Source of the DNA: Bacillota bacterium
GTDB lineage: Bacteria > Bacillota > Clostridia > Oscillospirales > Ruminococcaceae
Length of the DNA: 64,000 nt
NCBI GenBank assembly: GCA_023457355.1
Contig: JAEWLW010000034.1
Coordinates: 1-64,000 of the forward strand
Direction: 5' to 3'
The notes below the pieces were generated by a model that saw nothing but the letters and a program-made list of their open reading frames with translations, ran no database searches and had not been told where the DNA came from. Below, piece by piece: positions 50,940 through 60,344 of the stretch. The stretch's first letter is position 1. Every line of letters starts with the position of its first letter. A program made the position numbers and the translations under genes.

Positions 50940-51377
50940 ATGTTTGATCTGATGCCTTTTGACCGTAAACGCCGCGGCATGATTTTTAACCCGTTTTCCG
51001 ATTTTGACAACCTTGAAAAAGCTTTTTTCCAGCACACCGGCCTCGATGAATTTAAAACCGATATCCGCGATTTGGGTGACAGCTATCAGCTTGAAGCGGA
51101 CCTGCCCGGTTTTAAAAAAGAGGATATTCGCGTCTCACTCGAGGGCGACTGCCTGACCATCGGCGCCCAGCGCAGTACCGAAAGCGAGGAAACCGATAAA
51201 AATGGCAACTTTGTCCGCCGCGAACGTTCCTATGGCGCTTTCAGCCGCTGCTTTGATGTCTCCGGCATTCAGCAGGATGCCATCAAGGCCGAGTATACCG
51301 ACGGCGTGTTGAAGCTGACGCTGCCGAAAAAGTCCAGCATGCTGCCCGCGGCCCGGACCATCGCCATCGAGTCGTAA
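50940..51377 (+). CDS. hsp20: Small heat-shock protein, Hsp20/alpha-crystallin family
   Basis: 145-aa chaperone holding unfolded proteins during stress. The alpha-crystallin domain spans about 35-130: LEADLPGFKKEDIRVSLEGDCLTIGA and the conserved loop AEYTDGVLKLTLPK. GGAGG is 8 nt before ATG 50940; the ATG at 50925 lies inside that site. A CIRCE operator upstream ties it to HrcA. Confidence 0.93.
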   Translation: MFDLMPFDRKRRGMIFNPFSDFDNLEKAFFQHTGLDEFKTDIRDLGDSYQLEADLPGFKKEDIRVSLEGDCLTIGAQRSTESEETDKNGNFVRRERSYGAFSRCFDVSGIQQDAIKAEYTDGVLKLTLPKKSSMLPAARTIAIES

Positions 51378-51398
51378 AGCTTCACCGCAACCTTCGTT

Positions 51399-51428
51399 GA
51401 GCACCCCTGCTGCTGCAGGGGTGCTTTG
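51399..51428 (+). terminator. Intrinsic terminator of hsp20
   Basis: AGCACCCCTGC and GCAGGGGTGCT form a perfect stem followed by TTGTTGTT, about 20 nt after the hsp20 stop. Confidence 0.85.
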
Positions 51429-51454
51429 TTGTTGTCGGCTTCAGCGCAAATAAA

Positions 51455-51488
51455 AGGGCGGCCCCGTTAATCCAACGGCAGCCGCCCT
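51455..51488 (-). terminator. Intrinsic terminator of hppA
   Basis: AGGGCGGC / GCCGCCCT with an inner CCGTT/AACGG pairing, followed on the minus strand by TTTTATTT, 30 nt after the hppA stop. Confidence 0.85.
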
Positions 51489-51518
51489 GACAGCAGGTTT
51501 AATTCAATGGTTTAAATC

Positions 51519-53615
51519 TTAAAACAGGTGCAGCGCAAAACGCACAATAAGCGCCGCAAAGGAAATAGAAACGGTGGACAGCAGCTTGATCAGGATGTTA
51601 ATCGAGGGGCCAGAAGTATCCTTGAAGGGATCACCGACCGTATCGCCGACAACCGCCGCTTTGTGGTTGGCGGAACCCTTGCCGCCGTGGTGACCCGCCT
51701 CGATGTACTTCTTGGCGTTATCCCATGCACCGCCCGCGTTGGACATCATGATGGCGAGGATAAAGCCGGTAACGGTAGCGCCCATCAACATGCCGGTTAC
51801 GCCGTCGACGCCAAGCAGCAGGCCGACAGCGATCGGCGCAACAATAGCCATCACCGACGGTGCCATAATCTCCTGCTGTGCGCTCTTAGTGCACAGGTCG
51901 ACACAGGTGTGATAATCCGGCTCGGCGGTACCTTCCATCAGGCCGGGGATGGTTTTAAACTGACGGCGAACCTCGGTGACGATACTCATGGCAGCCCTTC
52001 CGACCGATTCCATCGTCATAGCGGCAAACACAAAGGGCAGCACGCCGCCGATAAACAGGCCAACGAGCACCGCCGGATTGGTAACGCTGAGGTTCAACAC
52101 GATATTGGGGTCAATTGCCTTACACTGGTCGACATAGGCGGCGACAAGTGCCAGCGCGGTGAGCGCCGCGGAACCGATGGCAAAGCCCTTGCCAGTGGCG
52201 GCGGTGGTGTTGCCAAGCGAGTCGAGCGCGTCGGTGCGGTTGCGAACCGATTCATCCAGGCCAGCCATCTCCGCAATGCCGCCGGCATTGTCGGCCACGG
52301 GGCCGTAAGCGTCGGTTGCCAGCGTGATACCAAGCGTCGAGAGCATGCCGACGGCTGAAAGGCCAATGCCGAACAGGCCCGCTTCAAAACTGGCGTTGCC
52401 GCCCGAAACAATAAAGCTGACAATAACAGCGATGCCCACAATAATAACCGGGACAGCGGTGGACATCATGCCCAGTGCCAGGCCACTGATGATGATGGTG
52501 GCAGAGCCGGTCTCAGAAGAGGCCGCCAGCTTCTGGGTGGGCTTGTAGGTATCGGAGGTGTAATACTCGGTAAAATAGCCGATGGCGTTACCTGCGACCA
52601 AACCGACCATAATGGCGACAAACAGGCCCAACTGCTCGCCGTTAAAGACGTAATCAATCAGGAAATAAGCACCGATGGCCACCAGCACGCTGGCGATGTA
52701 GGTGCCTTTGCGCAGCGACCCCAGCAGGCTTCTCTGGTCGGCATTTTCGCCGGTCTTGACAAAGAAGGTGCCAATGATTGAAGCAAAGATGCCAATAGCC
52801 GAAAGCGCCATCGGAACCGCCATGCCGTCCATACCAAAACCGGCGGCAACGGCAAGCGCACAGGCCGACAGTCGGGCACCGGCATAAGATTCGTAAAGGT
52901 CGGCGCCCATACCCGCCACGTCGCCGACATTATCACCGACGTTATCGGCAATAACAGCGGGGTTTCTGGGGTCGTCTTCAGGGATACCGGCCTCAACCTT
53001 GCCAACAAGGTCGGCGCCGACATCAGCCGCCTTGGTGAAGATGCCGCCGCCAACACGGGCGAACAACGCCATCATCGAGGCGCCCATGCCAAAGGTGAGC
53101 ATCAACGAGGAAATGCGGGTTGCCTGCTCTGCAACGGGCAGCCCTGCAAAAACAACATACTTCAGGAAATAGAACCACAGGCTCATATCCAAAAGGCCCA
53201 GACCTACGACGGTAAAGCCCATGACCGATCCGGCCGAAAAGGCGACGCGAAGGCCGTGGTTAAGGCTATGGCTGGCCGCATTAGCCGTTCTGGCGTTGGC
53301 CGCAGTTGCAATTTTCATGCCAATAAAACCGGAGAGTGCCGAAAAGAAGCCACCGGTGATAAAGGCGATGGGCACCCAGATTTGCATCTGCCCCAGGAAT
53401 GCCAGCACCAGCATAATCACAAAAACAACAGCGAAAAACTTTGCTACGCCGGTATATTGACGTTTGAGATACGCATTTGCGCCCTGGCGGATAGAAGCTG
53501 AAATCTTTTTCATCAATTCGGTGCCTTCACTCTCGGCAAGCACCTTTTTAGAGCGCAGATACGCAAAAATCAGCGCCGCTGCCGCTCCAATAGGCATTAG
53601 GATGATAAGGTCCAT
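51519..53615 (-). CDS. hppA: Membrane-bound ion-translocating pyrophosphatase
   Basis: 698-aa, about 16-helix membrane protein that couples pyrophosphate hydrolysis to H+ or Na+ export. The substrate loop DVGADLVGKVEAGIPEDDPRNPAVIADNVGDNVGD is present. GNTTAATGKGFAIGSAALTALALVAAY has Ala rather than Lys after GNTTA, the hallmark of the K+-dependent subgroup. Whether it pumps Na+ or H+ cannot be told by eye. AAGGAG precedes the ATG at 53615. Confidence 0.96.
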   Translation of the reverse strand: MDLIILMPIGAAAALIFAYLRSKKVLAESEGTELMKKISASIRQGANAYLKRQYTGVAKFFAVVFVIMLVLAFLGQMQIWVPIAFITGGFFSALSGFIGMKIATAANARTANAASHSLNHGLRVAFSAGSVMGFTVVGLGLLDMSLWFYFLKYVVFAGLPVAEQATRISSLMLTFGMGASMMALFARVGGGIFTKAADVGADLVGKVEAGIPEDDPRNPAVIADNVGDNVGDVAGMGADLYESYAGARLSACALAVAAGFGMDGMAVPMALSAIGIFASIIGTFFVKTGENADQRSLLGSLRKGTYIASVLVAIGAYFLIDYVFNGEQLGLFVAIMVGLVAGNAIGYFTEYYTSDTYKPTQKLAASSETGSATIIISGLALGMMSTAVPVIIVGIAVIVSFIVSGGNASFEAGLFGIGLSAVGMLSTLGITLATDAYGPVADNAGGIAEMAGLDESVRNRTDALDSLGNTTAATGKGFAIGSAALTALALVAAYVDQCKAIDPNIVLNLSVTNPAVLVGLFIGGVLPFVFAAMTMESVGRAAMSIVTEVRRQFKTIPGLMEGTAEPDYHTCVDLCTKSAQQEIMAPSVMAIVAPIAVGLLLGVDGVTGMLMGATVTGFILAIMMSNAGGAWDNAKKYIEAGHHGGKGSANHKAAVVGDTVGDPFKDTSGPSINILIKLLSTVSISFAALIVRFALHLF

Positions 53616-53863
53616 TTTAAATTACACTCCTTGTCATTTTCTTCCTGCTCGTTTTCCTCGTCCTTAAGACAATGCATTGTCCATGCGCAACACATTTTTA
53701 GGAATATTATATTAAAACACCAATTAATTTTATTGCGTAACGCTGCAATTGTCAACATAATATTCATATTTCATGCGGTTTTTGCCACGTTTTTGACAAA
53801 AAAATGATGTGAAAGCCCTTTGCGTGTATTGAAAAACCGGCCAAAAAATCCCTTTTCCCTGAA

Positions 53864-54586
53864 TTATTGCCGCCCCAACAGTGCAAACAGTACCAACAGG
53901 TGCCCCGGGTAATAGAAATAAAAACCCCATTTTCGAATTGCCGCGCCTGAATCTTTGGCAGGGCCGCCCCGCATTCCATTATAGCATAAAAGCAACGGCA
54001 GGCTCAGCAAGCAAAACAGGTAAACCCACCGGCCATACAACAGGCAGCCGACGGTGAAGAGCAAAACCACTGTGGCAGTGCCCGCTTTGCCCTTTGAGGA
54101 CAGCGACCAGAACATCAAAATGGTCATGACACCCAGCGCGGCATAATCGGTATACAGCAACTGTGCCAGCAGAGCGGTTGCCAGAATGGCAAAAAGGCCG
54201 AACGCCCTTCCCCCGTGGTCCACAAGTGCAATACACACGGCGCCCAGGCAAAGCGTAAAAAAGACGTTTTGATGATGCGGATAAAATGCAACGCCGTAAA
54301 ACGCGAGATCAAACGGCAGCTCAGATAAAAGGGCAAACACCGCCAGGCGCAGAATAAAGCGTTTGCGGCTGCGGGTGTGCAGCATCCCCTGTGCCAGCAA
54401 AAACGCAAAAATGGGAAAGGCCGCGCGGCCGATGGCGCGCATCCCAAACAGGGCCGGCATTTCACGCAGTATGGCGACCCACGGAACTTGCCGTTCCCGC
54501 ATGATAACTGCGCCAATGTGGTCTACCGTCATACTCAGCACAGCCAGCCCCTGCAGCGCGGTGCCCGAAAGACCCTGCCGCCGCAT
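53864..54586 (-). CDS. TraX family membrane protein
   Basis: 240-aa membrane protein with six to seven helices. The motif SMTVDHIGAVIM near the N-terminus, AIGRAAFPIFAFLLAQGMLHTRSRKRFILRL, and the C-terminal KWGFYFYYPGHLLVLFAL are typical of TraX-type proteins; TraX acetylates pilin, but chromosomal members in Firmicutes are uncharacterised. Its ATG overlaps the TGA of fbp (TGATG), so it is translationally coupled. Confidence 0.85.
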   Translation of the reverse strand: MRRQGLSGTALQGLAVLSMTVDHIGAVIMRERQVPWVAILREMPALFGMRAIGRAAFPIFAFLLAQGMLHTRSRKRFILRLAVFALLSELPFDLAFYGVAFYPHHQNVFFTLCLGAVCIALVDHGGRAFGLFAILATALLAQLLYTDYAALGVMTILMFWSLSSKGKAGTATVVLLFTVGCLLYGRWVYLFCLLSLPLLLCYNGMRGGPAKDSGAAIRKWGFYFYYPGHLLVLFALLGRQ

Positions 54587-56568
54587 CAGCGCGTCAGCTG
54601 CGGCATCTCGCCGGAGTGGTAGGCCTCAAGCAGCAGCGAAAGGGTGTCGATCTGACTGCGCAGTTCCGCGCCAATGTCGGTATCGGCCACCAGCTTGCGG
54701 CGTGTCGCCACCTCCAGAATATCCGTCTTAGATAAGATATCGGTGTTTTGCTGCACCGCTTCGGAAATGCCCTTAAACGGCCCGTGCGACACCAGACGCA
54801 GCCCATAGGAGTTATAGATAAGCGTATAGCCTGCGATGCCGGTGGTCTTTTGATACGCCTTGCAGAAACCGCCGTCGATGGTCAGCAACCTGCCGCCGCA
54901 TTTAATCGGGCTTTCGCCATCCTTGGACTTCACCGGAATATGCCCGTTGATAATGTGCGATTCCGCCGGGTCCAGCCCGAATTCCTCAAAGACGCCGGCG
55001 ATAACCTTAGGGTCATTCATGTGGTGGTAGTAATAATTCTTAGGCTCTTCGTGCGAGGCTTTGTCCTCCACCAGCATGCGTTCAAAGGTTGTCATGCGGG
55101 TTCGGCCAAATATGGGCGAGTTTTTGCCGCACCACAGCCACCACATGAAATCCTCGCCGTCGCGCTTCTCTCTGGTGCCGCGAACGCCAAAATAGCCCTC
55201 TCGAACTTTATGTTCGCAAAAATCAAACAGCCGCTTACCCCACAGGCGCTTACCGTCAAACTCAAACCGTTCAAACGAGCCGTCGCGGTTGAGCGGCACG
55301 CACCCGTGGAACAGCAGATTGGAGTTGCAGCAGCGGTAAAAGCTGCCGTGCTCGAACAGGAAACGCATATGCGTCTGAAGCTTGTCGCTGCGGATGAAAG
55401 ATTCTTTCAGCGAAGCCATCAGCTGGCGTTCCTCCTCGGTCAGCTCATACGGCGACTCGGGGTTGATGGTGGGGAAATCGGTGTCGCGCAGCGGATAAGT
55501 CTGGCCTGCAATGGTCACCGTTCCTTCGGAAAAGTTGATCTTATCCAGCATCATGCGCGCATCCATATCATATTCGGGATGCCGCGCGATAATCTGTCCT
55601 TCCAGCTTCAGCTGCATAACGGCGGCGGCCTTGCGCAGCTTTGCCACCAGCTCAACATCGTTCAAACCTATTTTGCCCTGCTCCAGCACCTTGGGTTTAA
55701 ATGCCATTGAATCGCCGTAGGTTTTTTCGGCAAAGGTGGTCAGCGCACGCAGGCTGATGCCGTAACCGTTTTCAAGCGTATCCACATTTGCATAGGACAG
55801 CGAAACGTTGAGCACATTGGCGATGCAGGCTTCATTGCCTGCCGCGGCCGCCATCCAAAGCATATCGTGGTTGCCCCAGACAATATCCACCGCGTGATGC
55901 TTTATCAAAAGCTGCATGATATCTTCGGCACCCGGGCCACGGTCATAAATGTCGCCGATGATGTGCAGCTGGTCGACCGCCAGGCGCTTAATCAGGCTGG
56001 AAAGCGCAACAATAAACGCATCCGCCCTGCCCACATCCACAATGGTGGCAAAAATTCGCCCGTAGTAATTCTCTTTGTTTTTTTCGTAGTGATCCGCATG
56101 CAGCAGCTCGTCGATGATATAGGCAAAATCGGCCGGCAGCGCTTTGCGCACCTTGGAACGGGTGTATTTTGAAGCCACCACCCGGCAAATATCAATGAGC
56201 TTAACCAGCGTATCATGGTACCATTCGTCAAGGTCGTTCTGATGTTCAACTTTAAGCAGCTCCAACTTGTACTGCGGATAATAAATAAGTGTCGCCAGCT
56301 TGGAGCATTCTTCTTCGGTGCTGTTCTCGCTGTAAAGCTCGTCAATTTTATCGCGGATAACACCGGAGGCGTTGTTGAGGATGTGTGCAACCGCCTCATA
56401 TTCGCCATGCAGGTCGCTGATAAAGTGTTCGGTTCCTTTGGGAAGATCTAAAATGGCCTCCAAATTGATAATTTCGGTGCAAACCGATTGAATATTTGGA
56501 AACTGCTTGGATAGTAAACGTAAAAACGCCATATTGTCGTTGATAGGGTCGCTCTTTTCCTGCTGCAT
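54586..56568 (-). CDS. fbp: Fructose-1,6-bisphosphatase class III
   Basis: 660-aa gluconeogenic phosphatase of the Firmicutes class III type, at its usual length. Metallophosphatase motifs: FISDLHGEYEA, HIIGDIYDRGPGAEDIM, DIVWGNHDMLWMAAAAGN, and INGHIPVKSKDGESP. ATG 56568 has GGAGG 7 nt upstream; ATG 56574 is too close. It is co-transcribed with traX-like. Confidence 0.96.
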   Translation of the reverse strand: MQQEKSDPINDNMAFLRLLSKQFPNIQSVCTEIINLEAILDLPKGTEHFISDLHGEYEAVAHILNNASGVIRDKIDELYSENSTEEECSKLATLIYYPQYKLELLKVEHQNDLDEWYHDTLVKLIDICRVVASKYTRSKVRKALPADFAYIIDELLHADHYEKNKENYYGRIFATIVDVGRADAFIVALSSLIKRLAVDQLHIIGDIYDRGPGAEDIMQLLIKHHAVDIVWGNHDMLWMAAAAGNEACIANVLNVSLSYANVDTLENGYGISLRALTTFAEKTYGDSMAFKPKVLEQGKIGLNDVELVAKLRKAAAVMQLKLEGQIIARHPEYDMDARMMLDKINFSEGTVTIAGQTYPLRDTDFPTINPESPYELTEEERQLMASLKESFIRSDKLQTHMRFLFEHGSFYRCCNSNLLFHGCVPLNRDGSFERFEFDGKRLWGKRLFDFCEHKVREGYFGVRGTREKRDGEDFMWWLWCGKNSPIFGRTRMTTFERMLVEDKASHEEPKNYYYHHMNDPKVIAGVFEEFGLDPAESHIINGHIPVKSKDGESPIKCGGRLLTIDGGFCKAYQKTTGIAGYTLIYNSYGLRLVSHGPFKGISEAVQQNTDILSKTDILEVATRRKLVADTDIGAELRSQIDTLSLLLEAYHSGEMPQLTR

Positions 56569-56801
56569 CGTCATTCCTCCCGTAAATGGCTCTAAACCTA
56601 AAGCTTATATGCGTGACTTTGGGCGTGCATTCAGTTCTATGATAATGATATCCGAATCGCAAAGCGCGCAGTGTCAAATCTCGCCCGGCAAAGTCATTAC
56701 TCTGCCCAGCGGTGAAAAGTCGGCATCTTCCATTACAGAAAATGCCATGTATTTATTATAACATAATTATTTTGGGATGAAGCAAAAATTACAGCACAAA
56801 A
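56569..56801. other. Intergenic, fbp promoter region
   Basis: No gene is supported. AT-rich around 56740-56790, which probably contains the fbp promoter on the minus strand. Confidence 0.5.
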
Positions 56802-56827
56802 AAGCCCTGCGTCAACAGAAGGGCTTT
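56802..56827 (-). terminator. Intrinsic terminator of the paralogous lipoprotein operon
   Basis: AAGCCCT and AGGGCTT with a 12-nt loop, followed on the minus strand by TTTTTT, about 60 nt after the stop at 56889. Confidence 0.75.
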
Positions 56828-56888
56828 AGAGATATTAGGCAATAAAACGCCCTTTGTTGTGGAAATGAATTCCGCATGGTCTGCGACT

Positions 56889-58295
56889 TTAGCGGGTGTG
56901 CAAAGCTTCCCCGGGCTCAGTCATATAGCGCACCCGCACCGGCTCCTCATCCCGCCAGAAAAGATCCGCCGTGCCATCGCCGTTCAGCGCGATCTCACAT
57001 TGCACCGGCCAGTTGTGACGAAAGGGCGGAATACGGCAATCCGTTTCTATAGCGGCGGTCTGCTGAAGGTCAGCGTCAAAAACCGCCAGTGTCACCGGCA
57101 GCGGCGTATCCCACTCCTGCGTGTAATCGCGCACGGCGGCCAACAGCAACTGGTTTTCGCGGTCGACAACCATACCGATAACGAGCCGTTCGGGGTGTGT
57201 ATAGCCGTGGTCATCGATAACGCTGCCAACGTCAAGAATCGGACGCCCCACAGGCTCTGTGCCGGTAATGTCAAACGCTTTGAGCGAGACGGCTTCATTG
57301 AGCACAACCGTGTCGTTGTCAAAAAAGTCCGCACCGTAGAGCACCGAGCAAAAATCCAAAAAAGTGGTTCCGCCGCGCCCTTTCAGCACAATATCCCGCC
57401 AGAAGGCATCGCCGGCGCCGCCGCTGTCGGCATCATACAGCAAAACGGCACCGCTTGGGCTGGTGGCCAGAATATCTTCGAGCATTTCGTCGGTATAGCG
57501 GCGGGCGCAGGTGTAACTACGGGTGTTAAAGTCCAGCGCATAGGTCAGCTTTGTGTTGGAAATCGTCGCGGTTTTAGCCGCTGCATCTATTGAGGCGGTC
57601 GCCACATAGGTGATGCCCTCGCGGTCGGTGTATTCCGGATGTGCAAGAAAATCCAGCGCCATCTTAAAATTATCGTCGAACCCCGGCACTGTCATTTCAA
57701 ACACCGTGCCGTCAGCCGTCTTGAGACGATAGCGCATACCGCTACTGCCTGCCTGATCACTGTATTCGCCGGAATAGGAGAGCACCGTACCATCTTGCCG
57801 CACGATTTCCTCATACTGCCATTGACTGACCACCCCGATGGCCCTGTCGATGCCGCGATAAGAGTCCCCTCCCATATCCAAATAGAGCTTATCGCGCGTC
57901 ATCCGCATCCCGTTTGGCGTTACATTCCCTTTTTTAAGCTGATCATAAACGCCGGTATAGGCTGTCAGCTCATGGCCGCCCTGCGCGTTAAAAATCTGTG
58001 CCATTAAAAAGCGATACTGTTTTGTATCCTCGTCATACCACGGGCGCTGCTCTTCATACAGCACCGCAAAGCCCGCCTCCCCCGCTGCGGTTTCTATAAT
58101 ATAGTATTCGCACGCGGGCACCTGCCAATGCAGCTGTGTTTCACCGCAATAAAGCGACGGCTCGGCCGGTGCTTCGCCGCTCACGCATAGCGGTGCGTCA
58201 GACCGCGCTGCACCCGGCTGGACAATTGTCCCGCAGGCACAGCAAAGCGTCAGCACAGCGGTCAGCAGCATCCACTTTATCCGCTTAAAGTTCAT
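56889..58295 (-). CDS. Lipoprotein of unknown function, paralogue 2
   Basis: 468 aa. Signal ending in LTLCCAC (C18, C19 or C21). A large beta-rich extracellular domain has several blocks shared with the gene upstream: ISNTKLTYALDFNTRSYTCARRYTDEMLEDIL-ATSPSGAVLLYDADS, ERLVIGMVVDRENQLLLAAVRDYT, and NGDGTADLFWRDEEPVRVRY. It overlaps that gene by 4 bp (ATGA). These are tandem paralogues; the beta-propeller-like order is only a guess. Confidence 0.7.
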   Translation of the reverse strand: MNFKRIKWMLLTAVLTLCCACGTIVQPGAARSDAPLCVSGEAPAEPSLYCGETQLHWQVPACEYYIIETAAGEAGFAVLYEEQRPWYDEDTKQYRFLMAQIFNAQGGHELTAYTGVYDQLKKGNVTPNGMRMTRDKLYLDMGGDSYRGIDRAIGVVSQWQYEEIVRQDGTVLSYSGEYSDQAGSSGMRYRLKTADGTVFEMTVPGFDDNFKMALDFLAHPEYTDREGITYVATASIDAAAKTATISNTKLTYALDFNTRSYTCARRYTDEMLEDILATSPSGAVLLYDADSGGAGDAFWRDIVLKGRGGTTFLDFCSVLYGADFFDNDTVVLNEAVSLKAFDITGTEPVGRPILDVGSVIDDHGYTHPERLVIGMVVDRENQLLLAAVRDYTQEWDTPLPVTLAVFDADLQQTAAIETDCRIPPFRHNWPVQCEIALNGDGTADLFWRDEEPVRVRYMTEPGEALHTR

Positions 58296-59965
58296 AGTAG
58301 AATCTCCTGCGCCCCGGCTACTTCGGTTGATTCGGTTGCTTCGGTTGCTTCAGTTGATTCGGTTGCTTCAGTTGATTCGGTTGCTTCAGTTGATTCGGTT
58401 ACTTCAGTTGATTCGGTTACTTCAGTTGATTCGGTTACTTGGGCCGTTGTGTCCGCCGCTTCAGGCTGATAGCGCACCCGCACCGGCGGTTCGTTTCGGC
58501 ACGACAATTCGGCCGTACCGTCACCGTCTGGTTCAATTGACAGGATGTTGATCGCAAACTTCGCAAAAGCGCGCATTGTCATGCCGGTATCGCAATCCCA
58601 CAGCGGCTCGCCCGCCCAGTCGAGCACCGTCAGCGTCACCGGCAACGCCTCGGTCTGCTGCGGCGTACCCTGCCAAAGAATGCCGGAACCGAAAGTGTAG
58701 GGGCGGTGCGCTACAAGCAGCAGCCGGTTTTTTTCATCCACCGCCGTGCCCACCACAAGACGCTTGATACCGGTTTGGGATTTGTTATAAGGGTTTTGCT
58801 GTGTGCCGAAATCGAAGTCCGGTCCCGGCGAGAGCACCGCGCCGGTGGTGGTGTCAAAAAAGCGCAGCGCACCATAGGTGTTGGCGAAAATGCGGTCGCT
58901 GTCCAGAAAATACAGCTGATCCAACTCATAGCCCGCATATAAAAACACGATGCCCCCCGGTCCGCGCACAACGTAGTCACAACCGCCGGGCGATTCGAAA
59001 TAGCTGCGCGCGTCGGCGGTGTAAAGGCAGCGCGTGCCATCGGGCGAGACGGCAACCTGTTTATCCAGCATCGCCTCGGTATAGCGGCGAATAACGCTGT
59101 AAGAAGGACTCTCTCCGGCAAAATCCAGGCGGCAGGTGATTTTCCCGTTTGAGAGCTGCGCCGTTTTCGCCTGCGCGTCGAGCGACACATCCAGAAGATA
59201 TAATGGGTTCTGCTGGTCGTTGAGCCAGTCCTCTCCGTCTATCCCGTGGGCCGTGTTGTAAAGCGCATTTAAAAAGGAAGCGTCCGCCACCGGCACCGCC
59301 TGCTCAGTGACGGCGCCCTCCGTTTGGGCCAGCCGAAACTTCAGCACATCCCTGCCGCGCGCAGAATCATATTCCGCTGTGTATTGCAGCTGCGTCTCCC
59401 CGTCGGCCGCCAGCTCGTTAAACAGGTGATAACCATAGAGGTTATGGTTTGGGTTTTCCCCCAGCGCCTGCTCGCCCTGTTCAGTCAGCGCCAATATAAA
59501 GCATCCTGCCTCGGTTTGTCCGACTTCATTTTCCCGCCAGATTTCGAAAGTGATGCTGTCGGTATGCGCCGACAGGCGCAACAGTGGTTCCGTTATTTTA
59601 ATGGCGTTATGCCACTGTGAATCCACTGTTTTAAGGTAATTGCCCCCGGCGGTGAAAAGTTGCGTGGAAATATTATAAAACACGTCGTCACGGCTGTATA
59701 TTTTATTGAAGGAATCGGGCATTTCCTGCTGGTAAATCACCGCATGGCCTTCTCTAAAATCTGTGACGCCCAGAATATCATAAGCCTGGTCAGGTGGGAT
59801 AAAATTCAGCCCTATACCGTTATGCTCAAGCGGTGTCAATCGGCTGTCCATCGATGATGCGGTGTCCGGTGGCGGATCATTGCCTGGCTGAACCGTCGGC
59901 TGCCCCCCGGTACAAGCGCATAAGACCAACAGTATTACCCCCAAAAAAGCCCCTCTCTGTTTCAT
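58292..59965 (-). CDS. Lipoprotein of unknown function, paralogue 1, with Thr/Glu/Ser repeat tail
   Basis: 557 aa. Lipobox in LVLCAC (C16 or C18). The body parallels the neighbouring 468-aa protein (LSNGKITCRLDFAGESPSYSVIRRYTEAMLDKQVAVSPDGTRCLYTADA, DGTAELSCRNEPPVRVRY). It ends in a tail of 6-residue repeats (TESTEV / TESTEA, about six to eight copies, coded by an 18-nt repeat at about 58322-58440). The tail is acidic and likely extended. GGAGGGG precedes the ATG. Confidence 0.75.
   Translation of the reverse strand: MKQRGAFLGVILLVLCACTGGQPTVQPGNDPPPDTASSMDSRLTPLEHNGIGLNFIPPDQAYDILGVTDFREGHAVIYQQEMPDSFNKIYSRDDVFYNISTQLFTAGGNYLKTVDSQWHNAIKITEPLLRLSAHTDSITFEIWRENEVGQTEAGCFILALTEQGEQALGENPNHNLYGYHLFNELAADGETQLQYTAEYDSARGRDVLKFRLAQTEGAVTEQAVPVADASFLNALYNTAHGIDGEDWLNDQQNPLYLLDVSLDAQAKTAQLSNGKITCRLDFAGESPSYSVIRRYTEAMLDKQVAVSPDGTRCLYTADARSYFESPGGCDYVVRGPGGIVFLYAGYELDQLYFLDSDRIFANTYGALRFFDTTTGAVLSPGPDFDFGTQQNPYNKSQTGIKRLVVGTAVDEKNRLLLVAHRPYTFGSGILWQGTPQQTEALPVTLTVLDWAGEPLWDCDTGMTMRAFAKFAINILSIEPDGDGTAELSCRNEPPVRVRYQPEAADTTAQVTESTEVTESTEVTESTEATESTEATESTEATEATESTEVAGAQEILL
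58322..58440. repeat. 18-nt tandem repeat inside the lipoprotein gene
   Basis: GATTCGGTTGCTTCAGTT and variants repeat about six times, coding TESTEA/TESTEV. Copy number may vary between strains by slippage. Confidence 0.85.
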
Positions 59966-60048
59966 AAAACCCCTCCCTCAGCCGCAGGCACCAAACGCCG
60001 GGCAGTATTTTTATGCCAAGGCGTTTTCTCCGCCCAGTGACAACCTTT

Positions 60049-60214
60049 TTATAGCCGATTCTCTTAAAAAAACGCGCCAGTATTTGCGGGGATATTTTTT
60101 GTGATGCAAGGCGGACGGCGAAGGCAGGCTGGCAAGCCTGACGAGGAGAAGAACGCAGCAGCACGTAAAACAGACCGCAAAGACGGCGTGGATTTTGGCG
60201 TTAATCAACTATAA
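60049..60214 (+). mobile_element. Family C MITE-like repeat (copy 3)
   Basis: 166 bp with inverted ends TTATAGCCGATT (60049-60060) and GTTAATCAACTATAA (60200-60214). The interior GATATTTTTTGTGATGCAAG and GGCGGACGGCGAAGGCAGGC matches the other copies. It lies in the gap 59966-60344 upstream of paralogue 1. Confidence 0.7.
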
Positions 60215-60284
60215 GCGCATTAAGCCAGTAATTTTATTAAAAGCGCTCACTTATTCAGTGGCATTATTTTACCAAATTATTGCA

Positions 60285-60323
60285 AACAGCGGACATCTTT
60301 CTTAAGAAAAATGCCCGCTGTTT
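60285..60323 (-). terminator. Hairpin after cinA, probable terminator
   Basis: AACAGCGG and CCGCTGTTT pair around a 22-nt loop about 22 nt after the cinA stop; the T-run beyond is weak. Confidence 0.55.
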
Positions 60324-60344
60324 CAACAATTATTCAAAATTTGT

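Noticed and set aside
58322..58440. Short direct repeats as a possible CRISPR array
   Set aside because: Units are 18 nt, contiguous, without spacers, and code for TESTEA/TESTEV in frame.
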